Below, piece by piece: positions 47,896 to 56,106 of a stretch of 64,000 nt of DNA. The first letter of the stretch is position 1. Each line of letters begins with the position of its first letter. The translations under genes and the position numbers were made by a program. This stretch comes from Actinomadura macra NBRC 14102 (lineage in GTDB: Bacteria; Actinomycetota; Actinomycetes; Streptosporangiales; Streptosporangiaceae): contig NZ_BCQT01000009.1 of assembly GCF_001552215.1 (NCBI RefSeq), positions 186,001-250,000 on the forward strand, read 5' to 3'. The notes under the pieces are model-generated. The model ran no database searches, had not been told where the DNA came from, and saw nothing but the letters and a program-made list of their open reading frames with translations.

Positions 47896-48345
47896 TCAAT
47901 GAATCTGGCCGAGAAAGTCCAGCACGCGACCCCAGGTCAGCTCCGCCGCCGAAGGGGTGTAATCGGAAGAGTGATGGCCGGTGTAGAAATGACCGGCGTC
48001 CAGATAGCGGAAGATCTCCGGGTCGGCCCCGGTCTCCCCCGCCGCCTGGATCATGCGCGCAACGCGCTCCGGCGGGGCGAACTGGTCGGATTCGGCGGCG
48101 TGCATCTAGATCCGGAGTCCTGGCCGCACGGACGCGGGGATCTCGGCCGTGGCGTGCAGGAGCAGGACACCGACGGTGACAGGTCGCTCGGCCCACACCT
48201 CGGAGAGGACACCGCCGCCCATGGAGAGTCCGGCGAGGATGGTCTCGTCCGGCAGCTCTTCCAGAGCCCGCCGAGCTCGCTTGATCACCGTCGACCAGCC
48301 GACCCGCTCCTGCAACTCGAACCCGTGGTCAAGGGTGCTGAACGG
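47896..48345 (-). pseudogene. Broken dienelactone-hydrolase-family gene
   Basis: Two minus-strand pieces of one alpha/beta hydrolase. The 5' piece (to 48106) has APFSTLDHGFELQERVGW and the nucleophile elbow ILAGLSMGGGVL, followed by VGVLLLHATAEIPASVRPGL. An in-frame TAG at 48106-48108 interrupts it (R-I-stop-M-H where family members read through, e.g. RIQVHAAE). The 3' piece has HAAESDQFAPPERVARMIQ and the catalytic-His region YLDAGHFYTGHHSSDY. The N-terminal third is also missing. Point nonsense plus truncation, so non-functional. Confidence 0.8.
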
Positions 48346-48435
48346 CGCTGACGATCGCGGCGGGTAGGTCGTCGGACGGGCACCGTCGGCGGACGCGAGT
48401 CAGATGCCGGTGGACCGTGGCGGCCAGTACCGGGA
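48346..48435. other. Junction between two broken genes
   Basis: About 90 bases on the minus strand read PVLAATVHRHLTRVRRRCPS and DDLPAAIVSAVQHP to a stop at 48340, possibly the tail of another lost gene. I cannot assign it. Confidence 0.35.
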
Positions 48436-49351
48436 TCACGGCGGGCTCGCGGTCCCTCCGACGGCATCGGCGGTGGCGAGTTCCTCGCGGTCACCGTCAG
48501 CGCTGATCAGAAGGGTGCGAACGGCATCAGGCATTGGTTCGCCGTGAAGGAGTCGCGTGGCCAGATCGGCGCGGATGAGATCGAGTGGGCGGCGGTCGCC
48601 GTCCTTGCGCAGGCCCTGCGCGGCCGCGGTGATCTTGTTGAAGAGGGCCCGGGCCTCCTCGGGGCGGAGGTCGCGCAGAGGCAGGTCAGCGGTCCCGGAC
48701 GGTGTCTCCCACAACTCCAGGCGGCGCCTGGCCACCGCCTCACGCGCGCGTTCCTCGATCGTTTCGGGGGCCAACCGGCGGACGATGCGCTTGATCCGGC
48801 GGCGCAGTTGGCCGGTGGTCTGGGTCGGGGCCGTATCGAGGATGGCGGCTTCGAGCCGTCCGGCACGTCGTCGGGAAGGGCTTCGGCGCGTCGCAGATGA
48901 CGCGGGCCTTCGCCAGATCGATCTGCCCGGTCTCCAAAGCCTCTCCTGTGGCGGCCAGAGGACCGGTGAGCCGACCGGCGATGTGGACGAGGGTGGCGGC
49001 CGTGTTGCTGGTGACCGTCAGCGCGGCGGCGACCTCTTCAATGGTCGACTCGTACGCGGACAGAATCCGGTAGTCAGACTCCCCCGCAGTCTCGGCATCC
49101 TCGCGGCGGCGCGCGAGTTCGGCGATCGCGGCCAACTCGCGGGCCTGCGCCCAAGACGTCTGGCGGCGCGCGGCCGCGGCGACCTGCAAGAGCCCGTCGT
49201 CGGACAGATCGGCCAGGCGTTCGTTTCGGCCAGCCAGACAGACCGCGAGCTGAGGGCCGGGCGGAAACCACTCCGGGCCGCTCCACTCACGTGTTCCAGA
49301 CCCAATTTCGACGGCCACCGACAAGAGATCACCCCCCATTAAGCCCGCCAT
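48436..49351 (-). pseudogene. DUF222 (13E12-type HNH endonuclease) gene with frameshifts, HNH domain lost
   Basis: From ATG 49351 (AGGAG upstream) the frame reads a DUF222 start (LADLSDDGLLQVAAAARRQTSW, ARELAAIAELARRRED, EVAAALTVTSNTAA, ARVICDA). At about 48870-48895 the frame shifts twice within some 25 bp: AEALPDDV in a second frame, then GRLEAAILDTAPTQTTGQLR in a third, consistent with two single-base deletions. That third frame continues IVRRLAPETIEERAREAVARRRLELW and LPLRDLRPEEARALFNKI to a stop at 48436. The HNH nuclease domain that normally follows is absent. Remnants of this family are common in mycobacteria as REP13E12 elements. Confidence 0.82.
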
Positions 49352-50074
49352 CTCACTCCTATTGTAAAGCAAGATCGCCACTCGATCACACCACAATTCA
49401 GACACGCCATATCAATGTCACCACACCCAACAACTACACAACCTAAGAGCAACTCCACTCCAGAGCCCGCAGGGCAGACGAACACAAAAGTTGAAGCGCG
49501 AAGCTAAATCCCTAACCTGCATCCACAACACCGCACCCATGACAGAAACCCGCGGCCACCACCTTTCCTAGGCGACGGCTTTTCGCGCGCAGCGCGCGCA
49601 GACAGATTCCCGAGACCACCTCCACACGGCCATCAACACCAACCGACCACCGAACCAACCCGACCTGGACATCACCAGCCCAGGCGCAACTCACACCACA
49701 ACACCCCACCACCGACCGGCAGTGCGGACGACGCGACGCCGACGCCGACGGCAGCACTGAGAGCGCGACACCCCACCCACCCAGGCCAGACGGCCAACGG
49801 GACGGGACGCCGTACAAGAGGGGACCGATGCATTCACAACCCCAGCGCATCCAATCCATGCGTCCCGTCGGCGGCGTCGGCAACGTTGGCGCAAGGGCAG
49901 TGAATGACAGCATCCGAACGACACGAACACATCGGGAGACGACACAGCGGACGGCCAACACAAAATGACCAGAAGTGCTGTCCCTTTCAGGAAATCTCTC
50001 TTCGCCAGTGGACGGCACGGGAATCTAAGGTGATCATGTGAAGCCACAACACCACACCAGAACGGAGTTCATTC
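49352..50074. other. Gene-free stretch between remnant and I36-like genes
   Basis: About 720 bases, slightly lower GC at the left end. A 168-codon minus-strand frame (49512-50018) exists but has no start signal, domain or credible codon bias. An imperfect GCGCGC-rich hairpin lies near 49584-49600. I find no supported gene; it may be debris plus promoter of the first I36-like gene. Confidence 0.45.
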
Positions 50075-50452
50075 ATGCGGCGGACCTTGGGTCATGTGTC
50101 GCTCACCGTGGCGACGGTCGCGGCGGCGGTCGTGTTGCCGTCGTCGCTGGCGTCTGCGGCGCCGAAGAGTATCAGCAGTCTCGAAAAGTGTCCGCCCAGA
50201 TCACTCTGTGGCTGGTCAGGGCCCGAGTTCACCGGAAAGATGACGACCTTCGGCGTGGGTGCAGGGTGCTTGAACCCTCCGTTTCCCCTGCGGTCGGTCG
50301 CCAACACCTACGGGGGAGCAAGAGGCATCCCGATCGTTCTTGGTGTGCTGACGGGCAAGGACTGCTCGGGCGGCGATCTCGGCTCGGTGTCGAGCGGACA
50401 GTCACTGCCGACCCTTCGCGAGGAAGGTCTCAGCGTCTGGTCCGTGTGGTGA
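50075..50452 (+). CDS. Secreted peptidase-inhibitor I36-like protein, copy 1
   Basis: A 125-residue exported protein: signal peptide (MRRTLGHVSLTVATVAAAVV, then LPSSLASAAP) and a small beta-gamma-crystallin-like domain (CPPRSLCGWSGPEFTGKMTTF, VANTYG, CSGGDLGSV, SLPTLREEGLSVWSV). The C-P-x5-LCGW-x3-EF-x-G motif is that of I36-like inhibitors. Four conserved Cys suggest two disulfides. CGGAG lies about 9 bases before ATG. A close paralogue follows; a 17-bp tandem duplication spans the stop codon. Confidence 0.82.
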   Translation: MRRTLGHVSLTVATVAAAVVLPSSLASAAPKSISSLEKCPPRSLCGWSGPEFTGKMTTFGVGAGCLNPPFPLRSVANTYGGARGIPIVLGVLTGKDCSGGDLGSVSSGQSLPTLREEGLSVWSVW

Positions 50453-50473
50453 AGCGGTCCGTGTGGTGAAGCG
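50440..50473 (+). repeat. 17-bp tandem duplication at the end of I36-like copy 1
   Basis: GTCCGTGTGGTGAAGCG occurs twice in a row (50440-50456 and 50457-50473), with the gene's TGA inside the first copy. The duplicated part lies in the untranslated spacer, so the protein end is unchanged. Confidence 0.9.
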
Positions 50474-50544
50474 GTCCGCGCAGTGAACCCGACGCAATCC
50501 AGAGCAGCGAAGAGCACAGAGGTTCTATCGGAATGGAGTCCATC

Positions 50545-50913
50545 ATGCGGCGGACCTTGGGTCGTGTCCCGTTGACGGTGGCGGCGCTGGTTTCGGCCAT
50601 TGCGTTGCCGACGTCGCTCGCGTCCGCGGTGACCACGAGCGGCCTTGGAAACTGCCCTGAGAACGCATTGTGCGGCTGGTCGGAGCCTGAGTTCGCCGGG
50701 GAGATGACGAGGTTCAGCCCGGGTCGCTCATGCCAGAAGCCACCGTTTCCCATCCAGTCTGCTGCCAATACCTACCCGGACGACAACGTCATGATCCTGC
50801 TGGCCGTGCGGGCAGGCGGGGACTGTTCGGGTGAGCGACTTGGCACGATAATGGGCGGGGAGTCGCTGCCAACCCTGCGAGAGAAGGGCCTCAGCGTCGA
50901 GTCCGCATGGTGA
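50545..50913 (+). CDS. Secreted peptidase-inhibitor I36-like protein, copy 2
   Basis: A 122-residue paralogue of the preceding gene with the same layout: signal peptide (MRRTLGRVPLTVAALVSAIA), then CPENALCGWSEPEFAGEMTRF, SAANTYPDD, CSGERLGTI, SLPTLREKGLSVESAW. The first ten residues and the last twenty are nearly identical to copy 1; the middle differs more. ATG 50545 has GGAG 6 bases upstream. Tandem duplication followed by divergence. Confidence 0.82.
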   Translation: MRRTLGRVPLTVAALVSAIALPTSLASAVTTSGLGNCPENALCGWSEPEFAGEMTRFSPGRSCQKPPFPIQSAANTYPDDNVMILLAVRAGGDCSGERLGTIMGGESLPTLREKGLSVESAW

Positions 50914-50967
50914 GAAGCGGTAAGACACGAACGCGACGAGAGGCACACCGAGAATCGGGTGATCTGA

Positions 50968-51708
50968 GCGCCGCCGCAGGGAGCACCGCCACAGGTGGGC
51001 CCGCCCGGTCCCGGTCACCTGGCCGTGGAGGCGGCGGCCTTGGAGTTCTACGGTGGCGAGGGGGCCGTACGGCTGCTGGCATACGACGATGTCAGGGGCG
51101 TGTTGCTGCTGGAGCGGGCCGAACCTGGCGTGCCCTTGAGTTCGCTTGTGCCGGAAAAGGACGAGGAAGCCACGGCCGCGTTCGTCAGTGTGGCGCGAGG
51201 ACTGCGCAGGGCCGCGCCTGAGGATTCCCCGTTGCCTCCGCTGGAGAGGGAAAGCGCCTCCTTTTCCGACCACTTGCTCGAACACCCGGGGGACGATCCG
51301 CTCCCCCGGTTCCTGGTCGAGCGGGCCGGGCGGCTCTTCGACGGGTTGTGCGCGGGCGCGCCGGAACGGGTCGTGCTGCACGGTGACCTGCACCATGACA
51401 ACATTCTCAGCGCCGGGCGTGAGCCATGGCTGGCGATCGACCCGCATGGTTACATCGGTGATTCCGGCTACGAGGTCGGCGCGCTGTTCTACAACCCCGA
51501 CATCGACGATCGGGATCCGGCCCTGCTCAGTCAGGTGCCCGCGCGGATCGAGCAGGTCGCGGACGGTCTCGGCATGCCGGTGGATCGGGTGGTGGCGTGG
51601 GCGTTCGTCAAGGCCGTGCTGTCGGAGGTGTGGACGGTCCAGGGCGGTGACCGACCGGGGAGCCGCGCCCTGGACGTCGCCCTGAGCCTGGTCGACCGAT
51701 TGCCATAA
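50968..51708 (+). pseudogene. Aminoglycoside phosphotransferase-family gene lacking its N-lobe start
   Basis: The C-terminal two-thirds of a streptomycin-6-kinase-like (APH(6)) protein: EAAALEFYGGEGAVRLLAYD, LLLERAEPGVPL, the catalytic loop VVLHGDLHHDNILSA, the DFG-equivalent AIDPHGYIGDSGYEVGA, and FVKAVLSEVWTVQGGD. The frame is blocked by a stop at 50965-50967, only about 15 codons before the conserved part, so the first 70 or so residues, including the ATP-binding Lys, are lost. A GTG at 50995 could start a truncated product of 237 residues that should be inactive as a kinase. Confidence 0.72.
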
Positions 51709-51813
51709 GGGCGATTTTCCTGTTGCGCCCTTTCCGTCGCGGAAACGCGCGGCAGTTCAATAACTCCATACCTTGATCAGAGTTTTTCTGGTGCCGGACC
51801 GGCGAATCTCTCA

Positions 51814-52680
51814 GTGGTGACCACTGAACCACCCTGGAGCGCCGAGGAGCACGAGCGCGCGCTGGACGGGCTCGCGAGGCGGGAGAACTTCCCGATCGCG
51901 ACGCGGCTGCTGCCACGGCGGCACCGCGCCGACCTGCGGGCCGTCTACGGTTTCGCCCGGCTCGTCGACGACATCGGGGACGAGGCACCGCGCGCGCAGC
52001 GGGCGGCGCTGCTCGATTCGGTGGACGACGATCTGGACCTCGTCTTCAAGGGCAGGACGCCCGGTCTTCCGCAGTTACGAAGCCTGGCCGGCACCGTCCG
52101 CGCCAGGGGAATTCCTGAGGAGCCTTTCCGGCTGCTGGTGCAGGCGAATCGCCAAGACCAGGTCGTGAACCGGTATGGAACATTCGAGGAACTGCTGGGC
52201 TATTGCAGCCTGTCGGCCAATCCGGTCGGGCGGATCGTACTGCACGTGTTCGGCGCGCAGGGGCGGGGGCTTGAGGAGGCGTCCGACCGGGTCTGTGCGG
52301 CGTTGCAGGTCATCGAGCACTGCCAGGACGTCGGCCAGGACTATCGGGCCGGTCGGATCTACCTGCCGGGCGAGGACCTGAAGCGGTTCGGCTGTGCCGA
52401 GGACGACCTGGCGCGGGCGGTGACCCCGACGCGTCTGCGGGGTGTGCTGGCCCTGGAGGCCGGACGGGCGCGGGAGTTGCTCGACCGCGGTGCGGCACCG
52501 CTGCTCTCGGGCCTGCACGGCTGGGCACGCCTCGCGGTGGCGGGATACGTCGCCGGGGGGCGGGCAACGTTGGCCGCCCTCGCGCGGGGCCGTTATGACG
52601 TGCTCGCGTGCCCGCCGAGCCCGCGCCGGACCGTGTTGCTGGCCGGTTGGGCGCGCTCTCTCAGAAGGGAAGGGCGATGA
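51814..52680 (+). CDS. hpnC: Squalene synthase HpnC (hydroxysqualene synthase)
   Basis: First gene of the hopanoid operon, 288 residues. With HpnD it turns two farnesyl diphosphates via presqualene diphosphate into hydroxysqualene. The first Asp-rich motif DDIGDE (52-57) and the second region HCQDVGQDYRAGRIYLP match the trans-isoprenyl-diphosphate-synthase fold of the HpnC type. Starts at GTG 51814 or 51817. Its last codons are copied in the tandem repeat that follows. Confidence 0.92.
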   Translation: MVTTEPPWSAEEHERALDGLARRENFPIATRLLPRRHRADLRAVYGFARLVDDIGDEAPRAQRAALLDSVDDDLDLVFKGRTPGLPQLRSLAGTVRARGIPEEPFRLLVQANRQDQVVNRYGTFEELLGYCSLSANPVGRIVLHVFGAQGRGLEEASDRVCAALQVIEHCQDVGQDYRAGRIYLPGEDLKRFGCAEDDLARAVTPTRLRGVLALEAGRARELLDRGAAPLLSGLHGWARLAVAGYVAGGRATLAALARGRYDVLACPPSPRRTVLLAGWARSLRREGR

Positions 52681-52868
52681 CGTGGGCTCCCGAAAGCGGG
52701 AGACGACCAGAGCCCCGCACTCTCAGAGGGGATGGGCGATGACGTGCATTCCCGGAAGAAGGAGACGAGCAGAAACCCGCACTCTCAGAGGGGAAGGGCG
52801 ATGACGTGCATTCCCGGAAGAGAGGGACAAGCAGAAACCCGCACTCTCAGAAGGGGTGGGCGATGACG
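52672..52868 (+). repeat. 62-bp tandem repeats between hpnC and hpnD
   Basis: The anchor GGGCGATGACG occurs at 52672, 52734, 52796 and 52858, exactly 62 bp apart, and the intervening three units are highly similar (each with CCCG-AA-GGGA, CAGA-CCCGCACTCTCAGA). Every unit ends in CTCTCAGAAGGGGA-like SD sequence plus ATGACG, re-copying the hpnC stop/hpnD start region. The 62-bp unit is not a multiple of 3, so no long fused frame results. Confidence 0.93.
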
Positions 52869-53780
52869 GTTTCGGAGACGTGCGAGCGGCCCGAGTGGGT
52901 CGTCGAGGCGTATCGGCACTGCGAGCGGGTCGTGCGGGACGAGGCCCGCAACTTCGGGTACGGGATCCGGCTGATGCCCGCGCCGAAACGGCGCGCGATG
53001 AGCGCGATCTACGCGTTCGCGCGGGGCGTGGACGACATCGGGGACGGGCCGGAGCCCGCGTGCGTGCGGCTGGACCTGCTGGACCGGTCGCGACAGCGGC
53101 TGGAGACCGTCCAGGACGTGCTGTGGCGGCGGGCCGACTCGCGGGCGCTGGAGGGACATCCGGTGCTGACGGCGCTGGCGGACGCGGCGGGCCGGTACCC
53201 GATCCCGCTGGACGCGTTCGCGGAGCTGATCGACGGGTGCGAGAGCGATGTGCGGGGCGCCGCGTACGACACCTTCGACGATCTGCTGCGGTACTGCCAG
53301 CAGGTGGCCGGGACGGTGGGACGGCTGTCGCTCGGGGTGTTCGGGTATGACGGGCGCCAGCGGGCCGAGGGGCTCGCGGACTCGCTGGGGGTCGCGTTCC
53401 AGCTCACGAACATCCTGCGGGACATCCGTGAGGACGGGATGGCGGGCCGGGTGTACCTGCCCGCCGAGGATCTCGCCCGGTTCGGGTGCACGTTGGAGCA
53501 GGACGAGTCGGGCGAGTTCGTCGATCCGTCGTGGCGGCTGCATGACCTGATCGGGTTCCAGGCGGAGCGCGCGCGGGCTTGGTATGCGGAGGGGCTGAGG
53601 CTCCTTCCGCTGCTGGACCGGAGGTCGGCCGCGTGCACCGCGGCGATGGCGGGCATCTACCGGCGGGTGCTTGAGCGCATCGCCGAGCGTCCGTCCATCG
53701 CGCTGGAATCGCGGATTTCGCTTCCGACATGGCAGAAGGCCGTCGTGGCGGCGCGCGCGCTGACGGGAGTGGAGCGGTGA
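52863..53780 (+). CDS. hpnD: Presqualene diphosphate synthase HpnD
   Basis: A 305-residue squalene/phytoene-synthase-family enzyme that makes presqualene diphosphate from farnesyl diphosphate. Motifs: first Asp-rich DDIGD (57-61), YCQQVAGTVGRLSLGVFG, and second NILRDIREDGMAGRVYLP. ATG 52863 follows AGAAGGGG within the last tandem unit; in-frame ATGs in earlier units would add short N-terminal extensions. Overlaps hpnE by 4 bp (GTGA). Confidence 0.94.
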   Translation: MTVSETCERPEWVVEAYRHCERVVRDEARNFGYGIRLMPAPKRRAMSAIYAFARGVDDIGDGPEPACVRLDLLDRSRQRLETVQDVLWRRADSRALEGHPVLTALADAAGRYPIPLDAFAELIDGCESDVRGAAYDTFDDLLRYCQQVAGTVGRLSLGVFGYDGRQRAEGLADSLGVAFQLTNILRDIREDGMAGRVYLPAEDLARFGCTLEQDESGEFVDPSWRLHDLIGFQAERARAWYAEGLRLLPLLDRRSAACTAAMAGIYRRVLERIAERPSIALESRISLPTWQKAVVAARALTGVER

Positions 53781-55096
53781 GCGTGGTGGTCGTCGGAGGC
53801 GGCCTGGCCGGCATCAGCGCGGCCATCGCGCTCCAGGAGTCCGGTGTGGACGTCACGGTGGTGGAGGCACGCCCGTGGCTCGGCGGCGCCACCCATTCCT
53901 TCGGCCGGGGCGAGTTGAGCGTCGACAACGGGCAGCACGTGTCGCTGCGCTGCTGCACGGCGTACCAGGGGCTGCTCCGGAGGCTCCGCACCGATCACCT
54001 GGTGGACGTCCAGGACCGGTTCGACGTCACCGTGCTGCGGCCGGACGGACCGCCCGCTCGGCTGCGCCGGGCGCCGCTGCCGAGCCCGCTGCATCTGCTG
54101 CCCGCTCTGGCCCGGTACACGCCGTTGTCGGGCGCGGACCGGCTGCGTGCGCTGTGGGCGTCGGCGTGGATGCGTCGGCTCGATCCCGCGGACCCCGTCC
54201 TGGACGAGGAGGCGGCGGGCGCGTGGCTGGCGGCGCGGGGGCAGCGGCCGTGGGCCCGCGAGGCGCTGTGGGGGCTGTTCATCACGGCGGCGCTGAACGC
54301 CGAGGTGGACGACGCGGCGCTGGGGCTGTCGGCGATGGTCTGCCGCCGGGCGCTGTTCGGGCGGGCGGATGCCGCCGACATCGGTGTCCCGTCCGTCCCG
54401 CTGGAGGAACTGCACGGCGGGCCGGCGCTGCGCCGGATCGAGGAGGCGGGCGGCACCGTCCATCTCAAGTCCAAGGTGGACGCGGTGACGGCCGACCCCA
54501 AGGTGGTGGTGGACGGAACGCCGATCGCGGCGGACGCGGTCGTCATGGCCGTGCCGCACGAGACCGCCGCGCGGCTGCTGCCCGTCGAGGCGCTGCCCGA
54601 TCCGCTGCGCTGGCAGGAGCTGGGCGTGAGCCCGATCGTGAACGTGCACGTCGTCTACGACCGTCCGGTGATGGACCTGCCGTTCGCGGCGGCGGTCGGT
54701 TCGCCGGTCCAGTGGGTGTTCGACCGGACCGCGGTCAGCGGCCTGGAAAGCGGCCAGTACGTGGCGATCTCCCTGTCGGCCGCGGACCGCTGGATCGACG
54801 TGCCCACCGCGGAGATGCGGGCGCGGTTCCTGCCGGAGCTGCGGCGGCTGCTGCCCGGCACCCGTCCGGCGGTGGTCCGGGACTTCTTCGTGACGCGGGA
54901 GCGGCGGGCGACGTTCCGGCAGCATCCCGGTAGCGGCGCGGCGCGCCCGGCGGCGGCGACGCGGGCGCCGGGGCTCTTCCTCGCCGGCGCGTGGACCGAC
55001 ACGGGCTGGCCGGACACGATGGAGGGCGCGGTGCGCAGCGGTCTCACGGCCGCACGCCTGGTCCGTCACCACCTGGAGGAGGTGAGGGGCCGATGA
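53777..55096 (+). CDS. hpnE: Hydroxysqualene dehydroxylase HpnE
   Basis: FAD-dependent reductase of 439 residues that converts hydroxysqualene to squalene, the third step of the HpnCDE route. The N-terminal VVVVGGGLAGISAAIALQ binds FAD, GGATHSFG follows, and the amine-oxidase-like C-terminus LFLAGAWTDTGWPDTMEGAVRSGLTAARLV is present. GTG start overlaps hpnD's TGA, and its stop overlaps the next ATG, consistent with coupled translation. Confidence 0.94.
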   Translation: MSVVVVGGGLAGISAAIALQESGVDVTVVEARPWLGGATHSFGRGELSVDNGQHVSLRCCTAYQGLLRRLRTDHLVDVQDRFDVTVLRPDGPPARLRRAPLPSPLHLLPALARYTPLSGADRLRALWASAWMRRLDPADPVLDEEAAGAWLAARGQRPWAREALWGLFITAALNAEVDDAALGLSAMVCRRALFGRADAADIGVPSVPLEELHGGPALRRIEEAGGTVHLKSKVDAVTADPKVVVDGTPIAADAVVMAVPHETAARLLPVEALPDPLRWQELGVSPIVNVHVVYDRPVMDLPFAAAVGSPVQWVFDRTAVSGLESGQYVAISLSAADRWIDVPTAEMRARFLPELRRLLPGTRPAVVRDFFVTRERRATFRQHPGSGAARPAAATRAPGLFLAGAWTDTGWPDTMEGAVRSGLTAARLVRHHLEEVRGR

Positions 55097-56106
55097 CGGC
55101 GATCCCGGTCTCGCTGACCGATGTCCGCGAGCTCGTCGACGGTGCTTTGCGCGCCGCGGTAGGACGGCTCGATCCGCACACGTACCGCGTGGCGGCCTAC
55201 CATCTCGGCTGGACCGACGGCGAAGGGCGTCCTTGCCCGGGACCGGCTGGGAAGGCCCTGCGGCCGGCACTGGCCCTGCTGTCGGCCCGTGCCGCCGGGG
55301 CGCCGCCGGAGAGCGCCCTGCCCGGCGCGGTCGCGGTGGAGCTGACGCACGCGTTCTCGCTCCTGCACGACGACATCATGGACGGCGACCGGACACGTCG
55401 GCACCGTCCGGCGGCATGGACGGTCTTCGGCGAGTCCGGTGCGATCCTGGCCGGTGACGCGCTGATGACCCTTGCCGTCGAGGTGCTGCTGGAGGCGCCC
55501 GGTCAGGGCTCGGCGCGGGCGGCGCGGGCGATGGCCGTCGCCACCCGCCGGCTGATCGCCGGGCAGTCGCTCGACCTGGCCTTCGAGGCCCGCGACCACA
55601 TCACGCTGGACGAGTGCCAGGACATGGTCGCGGGAAAGACGGCCGCGCTGCTGGCCTGCTCCTGCTCGATCGGCGCGGTCCTGGACGCGGCGCCCGAGCG
55701 GCTGACGACCGCGCTGGAGGAGTTCGGCGCCGACCTCGGCATGGCCTTCCAGCTCGTGGACGACCTGCTCGGCATCTGGGGCGACCCCGCGGTCACCGGC
55801 AAGCCCGCGCTGTCGGACCTGCGTTCCCGCAAGATGTCGCTGCCGGTGGTGGCGGCACTGAATTCCGGAACCCCCGCGTCCGCCCGGCTGGCCGAGCTGT
55901 ACACCCGTCCGGAGCCGCTGGAGGAGAACGAGCTGGCCGAGGCCGCGCGGCTCATCGACATGGCGGGCGGGAGGGCGTGGACGGAGGCCGAGGCCGCCCG
56001 CCGGATCGGGCAGGCCCGCGATCGGCTGGCCCGCGCGGGGCTGCCCGACGCCGTCCGTACCGAGTTCCTGCACGTCGCCGACTTCATCACCCGCCGGGAC
56101 CACTGA
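55093..56106 (+). CDS. Polyprenyl (farnesyl/geranylgeranyl) diphosphate synthase of the hopanoid cluster
   Basis: A 337-residue trans-prenyltransferase that probably supplies farnesyl diphosphate to HpnC/D. First Asp-rich motif LLHDDIMDGD and second FQLVDDLLGIWGD are present; the residue after DDLL is Gly rather than the more usual Asp, as is common in this cluster's family. The product length cannot be told from sequence. ATG overlaps hpnE by 4 bp; its TGA shares one base with shc's ATG. Confidence 0.9.
   Translation: MTAIPVSLTDVRELVDGALRAAVGRLDPHTYRVAAYHLGWTDGEGRPCPGPAGKALRPALALLSARAAGAPPESALPGAVAVELTHAFSLLHDDIMDGDRTRRHRPAAWTVFGESGAILAGDALMTLAVEVLLEAPGQGSARAARAMAVATRRLIAGQSLDLAFEARDHITLDECQDMVAGKTAALLACSCSIGAVLDAAPERLTTALEEFGADLGMAFQLVDDLLGIWGDPAVTGKPALSDLRSRKMSLPVVAALNSGTPASARLAELYTRPEPLEENELAEAARLIDMAGGRAWTEAEAARRIGQARDRLARAGLPDAVRTEFLHVADFITRRDH

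Noticed and set aside
49580..49602. CGCGCGCAGCGCGCG hairpin as a terminator
   Set aside because: It has almost no loop and no gene ends nearby.
49512..50018. 168-codon minus-strand frame in the gene-free stretch
   Set aside because: No start signal, no domain, Cys/Val/Arg-rich composition of a shadow frame.
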